Source: Gigaspora margarita
Taxonomy: Eukaryota; Glomeromycota; Glomeromycetes; Diversisporales; Gigasporaceae
Assembly: GCA_009809945.1 (NCBI GenBank)
Contig: WTPW01000792.1
Location: forward strand, 46,639-110,638
Length of the DNA: 64,000 nucleotides
Reading direction: 5' to 3'
Every line of letters begins with the position of its first letter. Position 1 is the first letter of the stretch. The notes beneath the pieces are model-generated. The model saw only the letters and a list, made by a program, of their open reading frames with translations, ran no database searches and was not told the DNA's origin. This document shows positions 10,857-22,117 of the stretch, piece by piece. Both the position numbers and the translations under genes were made by a program.

Positions 10857-11747
10857 TGCGAAAATTATTTTCATGCCCCATAATATTCGTATCTAGCCAG
10901 TCATATAATCACTAATACCCTGCCTTACTATTAGTTGTTCATGCATACCTTCATTATAATTTCCCACGAGATCATACCATGACCGGGAATCTTCCATGGG
11001 AAGATTCCCGGTCACAAATAATCACGTGAAAATTATAATGAAGGTAGGCATGAACTAGGGTGTCCAGGATTATGCGATGCGATGAGGTAAATTATGCGGC
11101 CGAACTGAGGTTGATTATGCGATGGATGCGAAATAAATTTAAAATTATGCGATCAATTAGGTCGATTATGCGATTTTTATTATATGTAATTAATTCTTTT
11201 AGTTCTGTTTTTCGGATTTTTTCGGACGTTCACCAAAAATTTTGCTCCAACTATGCTCGTAATTTAAGTTCATTCATTTTCTACATCGGAACTTTTCGGG
11301 ACCTACATTCTATCATCACTCTGTCACCTAAATTACAAATTTAAAGCTTGCCGGATGAAGTTAACATATTCCCAACAACCAATCAACTTTTATTCACGTG
11401 ATTTATGCTTTTTTTTGCTTGTTTATGCGAAGCATATGCGATGCGAAAAATAGCAAATTATGCGCATAATATCGCATCGCATAATCCTGGACACCCTAGC
11501 ATGAACAACGTAAGTCAGGGTATTACTCATGAATTTCCTGTGAGCTTAAAAATTACAGCAGAGTTTCCCGATGATCATATGATGCAGATGACCCTTAGGG
11601 CCATCTGTATCCTATGATCATCGGGAATCTCTGCTGTAATTTTTAAACTCCCAGGAAATTAATAATACTAAAATCACATGCAAATATTAGGGGCATAATG
11701 TTAATATAGCTAATGTTAGGGGCATGAAATTTTGGGCGCAAAAATAA
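10857..11747. repeat. Large degenerate palindrome interrupted by a hAT MITE
   Basis: TACTATTAGTTGTTCATGC near 10927 pairs with GCATGAACAACGTAAGTCAG at 11499, and GGGCATGAAA-type sequence flanks both sides. Inside the left half, 10939-11047 is its own hairpin around ATCTTCCATGGGAAGAT. Inside the right half, 11538-11654 is a second hairpin (TCCCGATGATCATATGATG paired with CCTATGATCATCGGGA). The hAT-type element 11056-11498 sits between them. Confidence 0.75.
11056..11498. mobile_element. hAT-type MITE, family TAGGGTGTCC, copy 1
   Basis: TIR TAGGGTGTCCAGGATTATGC at both ends; exact 8-bp TSD GCATGAAC (11048-11055 and 11499-11506). The motif ATTATGCGAT occurs repeatedly in both arms. A second copy lies at 49477-49797. 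Open frames inside are repeat by-products, not genes. Confidence 0.93.
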
Positions 11748-11764
11748 TTTCTGTGTCATTTACA

Positions 11765-12019
11765 GAATTTTACAGGAGGGTCGTCAAAATTCCGGGTCGG
11801 ATGCGTCGGATCTAGGTCGGCGTTTAGCCCTAGTTGTTAGCAGGTTATATAGCAAAATTATCAGCTGGGCATTTTTTACTTAATGAATGGATATGATTTA
11901 TTAGTAAAATTTTTTATTATCATGGGCCAAAATTGATCGATTCCGATCCAGCCGACCATGATTCCGATGCACTCCGACATATACCGACCCGGAATTTTGG
12001 GGACTCCCCTGTATGAGTT
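11765..12019 (-). mobile_element. Mutator-like MITE family M, copy 5
   Basis: Reverse orientation: starts GAATTTTACAGG, ends CCCCTGTATGAGTT. Flanks GTCATTTACA (11755-11764) and GTCATATACA (12020-12029) form a 10-bp TSD with one mismatch, which supports the same 9-10 bp rule as copies 1 and 3/4. Confidence 0.85.
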
Positions 12020-12083
12020 GTCATATACAAACCACTTATGCGGTTAATATGTCATAATTCTGGATATCCTACTGGGCACCTAT

Positions 12084-12179
12084 CAGTTCACGTGATTTGC
12101 ACCTTAAATTTAGGTTAGGGTTAGTGAGTTAGTTTGGTTTGGTTTATTTATATTTGGTAGGTGAAAATCATGTGAACTG
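12084..12179. repeat. Hairpin with telomere-like loop
   Basis: CAGTTCACGTGATTTGCACC pairs with GGTGAAAATCATGTGAACTG. The loop contains TAGGTTAGGGTTAGTGAG, which resembles TTAGGG repeats. Confidence 0.65.
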
Positions 12180-13941
12180 GTGGTGTCCAGAGACTTTCGC
12201 CTCCCAAACCAAAGTAGGAAGGATTTCTTATTTATTAACTAATGTACAATAACTGTTTATTCATTGTTCTAGTACTCCGTATACTGTTCACATGACAGTA
12301 TGAATAACCAGATCCGTAAGGTATGAAGGTGAAAAAATACCCATATTTTAAAATCGGTACCGAACTGATATTATTAAGGTTAGAGTTAGAAATTATAGCA
12401 TTAGCATGGTTTGATTTTTAAAATAGGTGTTATATGCAATACCATATGATCCTGTCATCCATACTGTGCTGATCTGTAATATCCCTGAATTATGTGGTAT
12501 GGGGTGTAAAACACTATTTTTAAAAGTCATTACCACCTTATAAATAAAGTCGACCGTGTTTTGTTTTTTCCATAAATGTTGCATATTCACGGAATTTATA
12601 ACTTTAAATCATGGTGATTATCCGAGAAATAACGGAAAAATTTTTTACGGGGCCATACTAATCTGCTATAATTTCTAATGCTAACCCTAAAAATATATCA
12701 AATATAACACTGGATATTCATGGTAAACTAGAATATTTGGCACCTACATATCGTACTAAAACTTGGAGCCCGTTTTATTTTTTTTTTCTTATGCTAAAAC
12801 AATTAAAATCGAATTTAACATAAGAAAAATAATCAGATTCTATCGTACGAACCATAACTGATAACATACTAATCTCGTAATTAGCTTACCATACTGGACA
12901 AAATCTCATCCACACCATTTTGATCTTCGTAAATTGAAGATTTGTATTTAAAACATGTCATTCACTTCTCATCAGGTCCGTATGATTTCTCCGACGCTCA
13001 TTTCCCGACAAAATATTTATCTGTCAGTATCGTATCATTTTCCAGATTTTCTTCCCGACAATTAATTTATCGAATATTGTATAACGCACTAATATCTATT
13101 TTTGGCCTAACGTAGAATTTAATCCTAACTCTAACTCTAATCTTGAGAAAATGACGCAGCAGGGCTGATAGTCGGTAAAATTATCGTCGGAGAAGCAGAA
13201 ATGGGTGTCTGAAAAAGTGGCATCTGGAAATCAGGCGTGGGGGAAATGGAGGGCTTATCATCAGGGACGTGGGAAAATATTGATTTGCATTTTTATAAAT
13301 AAATCTATTTTTTTTTTGGGCAAATTGAAATTTGTATAAATTTTAATGCTGTATAGCAATATGTAATTCGGACCATAATTACATAATTGATACTATAATT
13401 TATATATAATTGGGTGATATAGTTCCGGTAGAATTAAAAAAGGAATTTAATGCTTATATTGCCCTGAAAGGCCTTTATTAAAAATTACTAAACATAGATG
13501 TATAATGGTTCAACTGATTTGCATCCTACTTGAATAAAATACAGTAAATCAATAAGTTAATTTAAATCACATTATTCTGCTCTTTACTCTTATTGGTTGA
13601 TAAAAAGGTATATATCGATATATCGATCGATATTTTTATAAAATTAAATTGATACTTACCCCTTCCTGGAACTTCTTTTTTTTATTTCTTAGATCGTTTC
13701 AAAGTTAAAACATAGTTGCTCTCTCACTCGAAAATCAAACATCCATCAAATTCTCATTAATTACATGATTTATATCGACCAATAAATTGGGCCATATGCT
13801 CCACTTTATATGTTCGTTCAATCTCCTCTTCATGAGTTCTAGAAAGTGATGTTAACCGAAGTATATTTAGTTACAAATGGCCTTATTTTCGTTGATTTAG
13901 CTTGTGATAAACACAATAGTAGGTGAATTTGAGATAAGCTA
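12180..13941. other. Intergenic; weak inverted repeats
   Basis: AAGGTTAGAGTTAGAAATT (about 12377) is partly inverted at about 12665-12695 (AATTTCTAATGCTAACCCT). Around 12990-13200, ATTTCCCGACA-type motifs flank AATCCTAACTCTAACTCTAA. No gene is supported; the 12393-12590 minus-strand frame is AT-driven. Confidence 0.4.
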
Positions 13942-14192
13942 GATTCGGTGGTTACATTACCCTCCGATTCTTCTACACCCACCTTCTTAGCAAAAAAAAA
14001 TATATATATATAAAGCTCGGAAATTTCGAATTTCAGGTAAATGTTATATCGTTAGGATTATTTCGGAAAAGAATATTTTTTTCGCAAAAAAAATTTTTTA
14101 AATTTTACTATAAACTCACCTCTCACCCCTCCACCCACCCTTCTTTTGAGTGAAGGATGTAATGTAAACCACCGAATCAAATTGGTCTGGCC
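13942..14192. mobile_element. TIR element, probably Harbinger-like
   Basis: GATTCGGTGGTTACATTACC (13942) pairs with GGATGTAATGTAAACCACCG (to 14178). The right side continues to AATTGGTCTGGCC followed by TTA, the same terminus (GGCCAGACCAATTT) as the Harbinger-like element at 57926-58176. The left terminus is altered and cannot be fixed. Confidence 0.6.
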
Positions 14193-14447
14193 TTATATTA
14201 AATTAGTGTGTAAGCATGATTTAAAATATAAGGAAAAAATTTTCACTGCTCTATAAGTTAAGATTATAAATTATAGTTCGTAGTACTTTCATAAATATGT
14301 TACTCATTAATTTTTTAATATTCGCTGTTCAAGTTGTTTTAACAATAGACAACTTCACATTAATTCTCTTATTTGGGTTAATTGACTGTCAAATTTAACA
14401 ATAATTTACTAACCGAAATATGCACCTATTATTAATTTATTATCTGC

Positions 14448-15072
14448 CCTATAAAAAAAGTGGTCCGGGGTGTGGTACGGGTTGGTGTCTGGAATCCACG
14501 GAATGGCACGGTCGGAGTGATACGTATAGAGGTGCTAACGGAATGTCACGGTAAAAAGTGATACGGGGGAGGTGGCACGTTATGTTACGTCATACGTAAT
14601 GGCACATTTCACGGAATGATACGTGTCGAAGGTGGTACGTGTTGGCTCGTTTCACGAAGAGCGAAAGATCAATATACAATTTTTTTTAAAAAAATTGCGA
14701 TATCTCATAATTTCACTAATGAAACTGCTCTGGGTGTCTTAACAAAAAAAGATTCCTTACAAAATTTTGATAGATGTGCAGTTAGTTTGTTCATATTGTA
14801 TTGATTGTTGATATAAATTTATGTAATATACTTGTATGTATTTTTTTTATCACACGTTAATTCACGTTAATTACCCGTGCCATTTGGACTAGTAAAGAAT
14901 TGCAAAACCCGAGCTATTAACGATCCAATTTGTACGGGCATACGGTCCACCACGGGCCAAAAATCGTGCCAATCCAAACCTCCTACGTACAAATACGGGT
15001 TTAATCCGTGCCACCAAAACCCGTGCTTTACGCCGCCAACCCGTACCTTTACGGTACATTTTTTCTTATAGG
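14448..15072. mobile_element. TIR element with arrayed GGTACGGG motifs
   Basis: CCTATAAAAAAAGT at 14448 pairs with ACATTTTTTCTTATAGG ending at 15072. Both arms hold many GTGGTACGGG / CCCGTACC-type motifs in opposite orientation (14460-14650 versus 14870-15050). No TSD seen. Frames at 14616 and 14877 run through the motif arrays and are not genes. Confidence 0.75.
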
Positions 15073-15439
15073 AAGCTGTGCTGATAAACAGTCACTTATT
15101 TAAGTTGATTAAGCCGATAAGTGTAATAAATCTTTTGAGCTAATTAATATAATTGATAAATCATTTCTTATTAAGTTTTTTATTAAAATTGATAAATGAT
15201 AAGCATAATGATCTGATTCTTATGTAATAATTTTCTGATCAGCCTTACCTGAACTTAAAGTTGTAAGATACTAGAGGCGCCCTAATTATACATAATTATT
15301 TATCTGCTTGAATAAATATTTGATGAAATATTTGATAAATAATTGGTTAGCTATGACTGGTCATTTGACTGTATGATGAATCAATAGCCGACAAATAACT
15401 GACCGATTCGGTTCTACTCACTTCATCAATGCTTTTTTT

Positions 15440-15770
15440 ATAGACATAAATAATCAATTCACCGGCATACAATCAATTAACAGACAAAGCTCATTTTATA
15501 AACAGTTTTATTTCATCGACAAGCTCACTTCGTACAGTTTTTTCACCGACAGCTCATTTCATAGACAAAATAATCCTAGTCATTATCATTAGGGATAGTT
15601 TATAATTAGAGTTAAGATTAATTTAATTTATAAGAAACAACTTATCTGTGAAATGAATGAGCTGTCGATGAAAAAACTTCTATGAAATGAATTTGTTGGT
15701 AAAATAAGCCGTCTATGAAATAAACTTGTCAGCTAATTGATAGTCTGTAAAATAAACATGTTGGTGAATT
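15440..15770. repeat. Symmetric array of GACAGCTCATTTCA motifs
   Basis: The left half carries GACAGCTCATTTCATAGACA-like units; the right half carries the complement (TGTGAAATGAATGAGCTGTC). The centre near 15590 has AGGGATAGTTTATAATTAGA. Related arrays are seen at 3858-4030, 16195-16420 and about 49020-49110. Confidence 0.65.
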
Positions 15771-15854
15771 GTTTGTCGGCGAAGTGTTGTTCCTACAAAA
15801 TGAGTGCCGATGAATCGACAGGTAACTGACCTTATCAGACACATCCTATGTGAT

Positions 15855-16001
15855 CACTCAATGATTTCCGCGTAACTTATTCGGTCGCCTTCTAATACAT
15901 TATACAAATTCATTCATCTCTTACGAAGTGAGTGATTATTTGCATATTGTATTAGAAAGTGACCGAATAAGTTATACGGAAATCATGGAAATCATTCAGT
16001 G
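15855..16001. repeat. Long hairpin
   Basis: CACTCAATGATTTCCGCGTA at 15855 pairs with the segment ending at 16001 through a stem of about 55 bp that includes AACTTATTCGGTC / GACCGAATAAGTT. The loop is about 30 bp. Non-coding. Confidence 0.85.
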
Positions 16002-16194
16002 CTTACGTCAGAAATGTCAGATAACAAAGTTATCAGCCGAGTCTTTAGTGAATGAATAATCAGTTATCATATACGACACGATTGATAATTAGTACGTAAA
16101 CCGAATGAACCCATCCCTACTGTAAACTAACCCTTTCGTTTGACTTTCGCAAACTCCGTTCCTGGTGTTCATAGAATAGATTATTTTACAAAAA

Positions 16195-16420
16195 TTAATT
16201 ACAGACAAGTTTAATTAATGCAATTTTATTTAATGACAGCTTATTTCACTGACGAGTTTTTTTTTTTTTTTTGTTTATACATTGCACTAAATTTAACTCG
16301 AATTCTAAACCTAATCCTAATATCGTTGTTCGTAAAATGAGCTGCCGATGAAACAAACTGTAATAAAATAAGATGATGAAATAATTTACCTATGATGTGA
16401 ACATGTCTGTAAATTTTTAC
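16195..16420. repeat. Degenerate GACA/ATTTCA array with telomere-like core
   Basis: Short motifs (GACAAGTTT, GACAGCTTATTTCA, GAGCTGCCGATGAAA) surround CTAAACCTAATCCTAATATC, a degenerate CCCTAA-like tract. Same design as 15440-15770. Confidence 0.55.
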
Positions 16421-19400
16421 GACTTGCATAATTTTATGAAATTAGTAAATCGAAAAAAAAAAAAAATCACGATTTTTGTTAGGTGATTTGAAGAAATTAG
16501 AATTTTCATAAATCGGATGTTTTTTTCTGCAAATAGTTAACTGCGTACTAAATTGATTGTACAAATGATTTTCTGCAAAGTGGGCAGCACAGATTTAAAA
16601 AAAGTCGTATGATAGCGTTTTATGATAGTGCCAGATGCGCTGACATCTTTGAAAGAAAAACAATGCTATTTTTGTAAAAATCATATGATAGATCTCATGA
16701 TGATCCTAATTACATTGATTCCAAAGAAGAAAGAAAAGGCTATTTTTATTTGTATAATGACTTAATTCTTTTTTTTTTTTCTAATTTAAAATCTTTGACT
16801 TTCATTGACTACATAACTTTTTAATTGGTCTTTTTTTTTTTTTATCAAGTGACGTTCATTTATTTTCTTTATTTGTCTATTTTAGTCTTGTGTATAAAAA
16901 TCATCAAAAAGTTTGACAATCAACATGCGGTTTCAATTTAACCATTTTAATTAAAACGTGATGATGATTGACGCCAAGAAAAAAAATATAGATTCGCGTT
17001 CATATGTTTATTATTGGAATTCTAGAATCCTATAAAGTGAAAATTTATCAGATGTGAATCATTGAATTAGAAATATAATCCCGAAGAATAAATTGTATAT
17101 CCGAAATATTTAGTGAATATCTGAATATCTGAATATCGGACTTTTACCCGATTACAGGAAATTAACGGGATGCGTAATAAATTTTGTGTTGATCATTAGC
17201 GAATAAAAAAAAAGGGTAGTTTTCGATAATGTAATCTTAGGCTAGTACAAGTTTATTAATAAATATACTGCATTAATGTACCAGGCGAAGGTTTTTTTCG
17301 GTGTCACGGGGTTCGGAATGGGCCGGGCCGCGGCCCAGCCTATTCCGGACTATACCGTTTAAATCCAGTCTTTTCTAGATTATCTAGATGTATATGACAA
17401 ACTTTGTATGACGATGAATGAATTTTTGGATACAAATTTGGAAGTACAGTTCTAACGTAGATTTTGACTATTTTGTCAGCTTCCAAAGAAAGCTTCTGCA
17501 TTATGGCGGAAAATATGGTGCGCCACGGTGCTGAAGTGGCTGAATAACGATTGGATAGGAATTAAATTCTCCGAAGATCTAGTTTTACATGTTGATAATA
17601 TTTGTTGTATCGTTGGTTGGTTATTTTGACTTTATCAGTTATGTAAAATAAATACCTTTTTTTCTTTTTTTTTGATAAGATACAAACTCGACTCGTTGAA
17701 TGAAATTTAATTTAATATAATTCATTCGATGTTTAATCATGGAAAAGTCCAGAATTAGCGTTAACAATAAATTAGTTCTCTTTAAAAGTACATAAAAATG
17801 AAAGAAATTCTTTATCATGTAATTAAAATTATTTTCAAATAGGAATGGTTTTGAAATGAAATAAGAATAAGGCTCATCATTATAAGTAAAACAAAGAGAA
17901 AATTAACAAATTAACGACATTTAATAGAGTAAATATAATTTATTCTTTTGTACGTACATTGTCGTTAACAACTAAATTTATAAATTTGGCTTTATTATTT
18001 TTACTTTATTGATTGTTCTAGCCACTTGGCGTACCAACCTGATACACATTTTCCGGATACTTTATTTTTTTACTTTCCTTTCTTGATTGTTCTAAAACTA
18101 TCTAGCCCCACTGTGGCTGATACACATTTTCTGGATGTGTGCATGCATGTCTGCAAATTTTTCAAATTCGATACCAAATTAATGTCTGTTGCAGTTCATT
18201 TCATCATTTTACCGAGAGTGTATCACATAAGGCCAGGGTAGCATTTGATTAGTTTTGTGCTGTCGGTGATCTAATTGAAGTACAAATTGGTTGTTGAACA
18301 ACGATTACTAAAATTACTAAATTCGATATTCAATGATCAATGATATTAATATATCCGAATATCATTGATATTTTTAACCGATTCCGGATATTATAAGACA
18401 AATAAAATCATCAGACCTTTAAATTGAGTTGTCTTGTATCACTCATTTTAATAATTCAATGTAAATATTAGTCATATTGCTAGAAAATCACCATTTGATA
18501 TTTACTTTCAAATAGTGATGGCCCTAGTAGATAACCCATATAGGTGGTCAAAGCTCAATAATTTTTTAATAATCATAAACAATTCTCATCACAATTATTA
18601 GCATTAATTCTCTTCGAAATATCAAAAAAGTCAAAGTATGTGTTTTAAAGCAATTTTGTATTATTAACTAAGTTATATTTGTGTAATATATTTGTAAAAT
18701 TGTCAACTATTAATTATACATTAAGCGAAAGTCACAATAAAAGACGAGGTACCTATTTATAAATATTTAAAATTAACATAAATTCACTAGTTGGGGAAAT
18801 ATAAATCGCAATTCCTATTTAAAATAAATACAGTAAATTAACAAATTTTCTGTTTTTGAATTTAATAAAATATCAATATATTCTATAGGCCTTTTAATTT
18901 CTGCGTAAATTAATTTTTGCCGAAGTATTTACGCTTAATAAGGTTTAGTCGGAATTAAAAATGCGCCAATTTTCTGACACCTGAATGTTTCGCGTATAGT
19001 ACGTATGATTGTAGTATGGTTATATAGTATCGAGTATATGGCGTACATAATGCTTATTGTATGCTTATTGTGCATTAATAATCTCTATACTAAATTGTTC
19101 TTGAAAGCTTTAATCAGAATACAAAAAGTAACTCATAGGAGATATATCAATACATTTATAATCTGTTCTAGAATGCTCCACACAAAATATTCCTACGTAC
19201 GTACTGTTAGTACGTGGAAAATTCTTTGTATTTTGACTTCATTGATAAATAAAGTCAAATCCAATCTATGTAATATCCTCCCGATTTAGTGATCGAAAAT
19301 TTTTTTTATACAGAATCATCAGTTCAACAACACGAGATTAACTATATTTTGATGATGATGATTTATATTTAGTTATTATCTTTAATACCATTGCAAAAAT

Positions 19401-21750
19401 TCACAAAGAGTCTAAATCCAATAGTATTTAATTGATCTTTAAATAGACAATAATCTATTTTTTTGTAAGCTTTGTTTTTTTTTTGGTTTGAATTGTTAAA
19501 CAAGTTTGGCAATTGCATTCTGTAAATGTACAAACCAAAAATTCAAAAGATAAGGAAAAAAAGTTTGCTTACTAATGAATATTAATCATTGCGGCCATAT
19601 TAAAAAAAATATATGTCGGTCCATGTGAAACTACTGATTATTCTGTCGCGAAAATTCCAAAATTTCGCAATCTTTAAAATTATTAATGAAAAGTTGTCAA
19701 ACTATATGATCTGTAATACATCTAAGCCACAGGTATTTATCAGGTAACTGCCTAACCGATAACCCGAAAATCCGGAAATATCATTGTAATCGGATTTTAG
19801 TAGTGGTTATTCGGACAAACAAATAGGTTTTTTAACATTTCAAAAAAAATTTTTTTTCCTAATTTATTTTAAACAGAAAGTTTAAAGCCGGTTTCAATTC
19901 TAATTATTAGTGAAAAGACCAGATTGCTTCAAGTTATTTCAAGGCAATTTCGGACTTAAAGGAGCATGGAACTCTTTCATTTTAATTAAACAAGTGCTAC
20001 TCTTTTTATTATAGCTCCGATCATCTTCCGAAGATTTTTTCAGTTTTCTATAGTAATTTTCTTTTTTATGTCGTCATTATGTTTTTTTTCTCACTACACG
20101 CATGCATGGTAATAAAAGATCCGCGGATTATAATTCGTTTCAAATTGTCTTTCATGAAGATCGGAAAATTATGACGTTAGAGATCCGGATTATAGGACTA
20201 ATTCAGGGTCTTGACTGGTTTTCAAAATATTATTGATCATCTGATTTTCTCACATCACGTAATACTGTAATAAAACTAGATTTATAACAAGTTATATTCT
20301 AACAAACTTTTAATTTAATTCCGCCATTTTCTTGATTTAACTTGATTGTATATTATCATTGTGGCTGTTAGATGCCTTTCCTAAATTGTTTATAAAAATA
20401 ATTTCCGAATTTAGTTAGCCGATTCTATTTATCAGCTTTAAATTTTTACTAGTGTATAATGTATATCTAGTTCCGAATTAAAACTCAGATTCGCACAGTA
20501 TATTTATTCCTTGCATCATATAACCAAATTTAATTGTATGACTAATCATGTAATAGTTACTTATCGTGTTAGTTTTAACTCTTCTTTATATTAAGAAGTT
20601 CTTTTTTATTTATGGAATTCAATGCTTCTATTTTTTCATATTATTCATTCAAAGTTAGACAGATAATGTCTTTCCTTTTTTGATGAATATAGATTTCAAA
20701 AATCAAACTATTACGTATTATTATAATGTATCTTATCGAGTAAAGTCTAATAAATGCTTAGGAACACGTTTTTCCACCAAAGATTCTAAATATACGGAAT
20801 TTTAATTCCCATGAAATTTGTTTTCTATAAAACTTTGTGATAATCCAGTTATTATAAAAAAGGAATTAGATCGGAATTACTTTAGCTCCGATGAAATTTA
20901 GTTGAATTCGAAAATTTTTTGTAAATTTGATTACAAAAAAAATTATTCAATGATGTATATGATTTATAATTAGAAGACTAGTATCAATTGCAATGATACC
21001 AATGATATCAATTATACCGCGGATAAATCTTGGCGTAAAAGGCGCAGTAATTAAGTCTCAAACTAGTCGGCATAACCAGAATCGGAGCAGAAATTTCGGC
21101 GGAGTAACGCAGCAAATCGTTTGTAAATTATTTATTACTGTACTGTATAAAATATATTTTAAATATATGTCTATTGTAAGACGCAGCAAGTTATTATATC
21201 TTATATTTGTATTTCTATGTTTTTTTTTTATAATTCATTTATTCATTTATATTACATTATATCGATATTTAGAATTATATATATAAGTTTATGTTTTACT
21301 TGTTAAGTTTTAACAATAGGAAAATAAACGACAAAAAGGAAATATACTGCTATTTTAAAAAATTATCTTTGAACTAAATTCATTAATTAATTAACGCTAG
21401 CATTATGTGTTCGGAACTAAAAAAAAAAAAAAAGTTCATTTCAATTGTAATAAACAGGTCCATTTTGCTCCGGACAATTGTTTTATTAGGTATAAATTAT
21501 CGTTCAATACTAATTTCCGTTTTGTATGTTAATAGTTACTTCCTTTATCAGTTATAGATATAACCATATATGGTTAGCAAAAAAAAGGAATTTTTTTTTG
21601 TTTGTGATTTGGATTATTTAATCGGATTTTTTGAAAAAAGCATAAAAACCAGCCATTTCCCCCCTTGAATCACTCAAACCAAATTTTAAAATTTTTTTTA
21701 AAACTTTAAAAAACTCACACACACACACAAATACACATATACACACACAA
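16421..21750. other. Long AT-rich intergenic stretch
   Basis: No gene supported. Noted inside: a GC-rich patch GGGCCGGGCCGCGGCCCAGC at about 17321; a degenerate direct duplication at 17995-18140 sharing GATTGTTCTA and CTGATACACATTTTC; a weak ATATCCGAATATC palindrome near 18355; poly-A and poly-T tracts. The last 100 bp before 21751 are pyrimidine/CA-rich (CCCCCCTTGAATC, ACACACACACA) and likely form the leader of the Zn2Cys6 gene. Confidence 0.45.
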
Positions 21751-22065
21751 ATGACACAAATGAATGTATATTATCCTGAGAGTTATATAAACCATTACGG
21801 GGCTAGTATGTTTATTCACAATAATATTATGGCAGGTCAAGACAGTCAACCAAAAAAATGTACAGACCCTGAAAAGAAGACCAGATTTTATGTAAAACAA
21901 GCATGTACAAATTGCCGTGCTAAAAAAGAAAAATGTTCAGGAGAAGAAACATGCACAAATTGCATTCGACGGAACAAGAAGTGTGAATATGTTAGTTCTG
22001 GTAAAAAACGAGGTCCAAAGCCCAAAGAACCATTGCGGCCTACACTATCGAATATATTGAATTAG
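21751..22065 (+). CDS. Minimal Zn(II)2Cys6 DNA-binding protein
   Basis: Single-exon frame of 104 residues from an ATG after a CA-rich leader. Cys52, 55, 62, 68, 71 and 78 give C-X2-C-X6-C-X5-C-X2-C-X6-C (ACTNCRAKKEKC then CTNCIRRNKKC), the fungal binuclear zinc cluster that binds CGG-type half sites. Directly after it comes GKKRGPKPKEP, a basic AT-hook-like segment, instead of the usual linker plus coiled coil. There is no fungal-specific transcription-factor middle domain, and the protein ends 26 residues after the last cluster Cys. It is expected in the nucleus. It could be a complete minimal regulator or a gene truncated by a premature stop; the following DNA is AT-rich and not coding-like. 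The same architecture is found at 60300. Confidence 0.85.
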   Translation: MTQMNVYYPESYINHYGASMFIHNNIMAGQDSQPKKCTDPEKKTRFYVKQACTNCRAKKEKCSGEETCTNCIRRNKKCEYVSSGKKRGPKPKEPLRPTLSNILN

Positions 22066-22111
22066 AGAGAATTTGAAATATGGACTTTTGAAAAATTCGA
22101 TCCTTTTGTTT

Positions 22112-22117
22112 AATAAA
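22112..22117 (+). terminator. Polyadenylation signal
   Basis: AATAAA 47 bp past the stop of the Zn2Cys6 gene, in a suitable position for 3'-end formation. Confidence 0.5.

Noticed and set aside
11060..11617. Two open frames of 94 and 70 codons
   Set aside because: They lie within a hAT MITE and adjoining palindrome, and encode only its repeated ATTATGCGAT motif.
20993..21286. 97-codon plus-strand frame with a GC-richer first half
   Set aside because: Second half is AT-driven hydrophobic translation; no motif or splice support.
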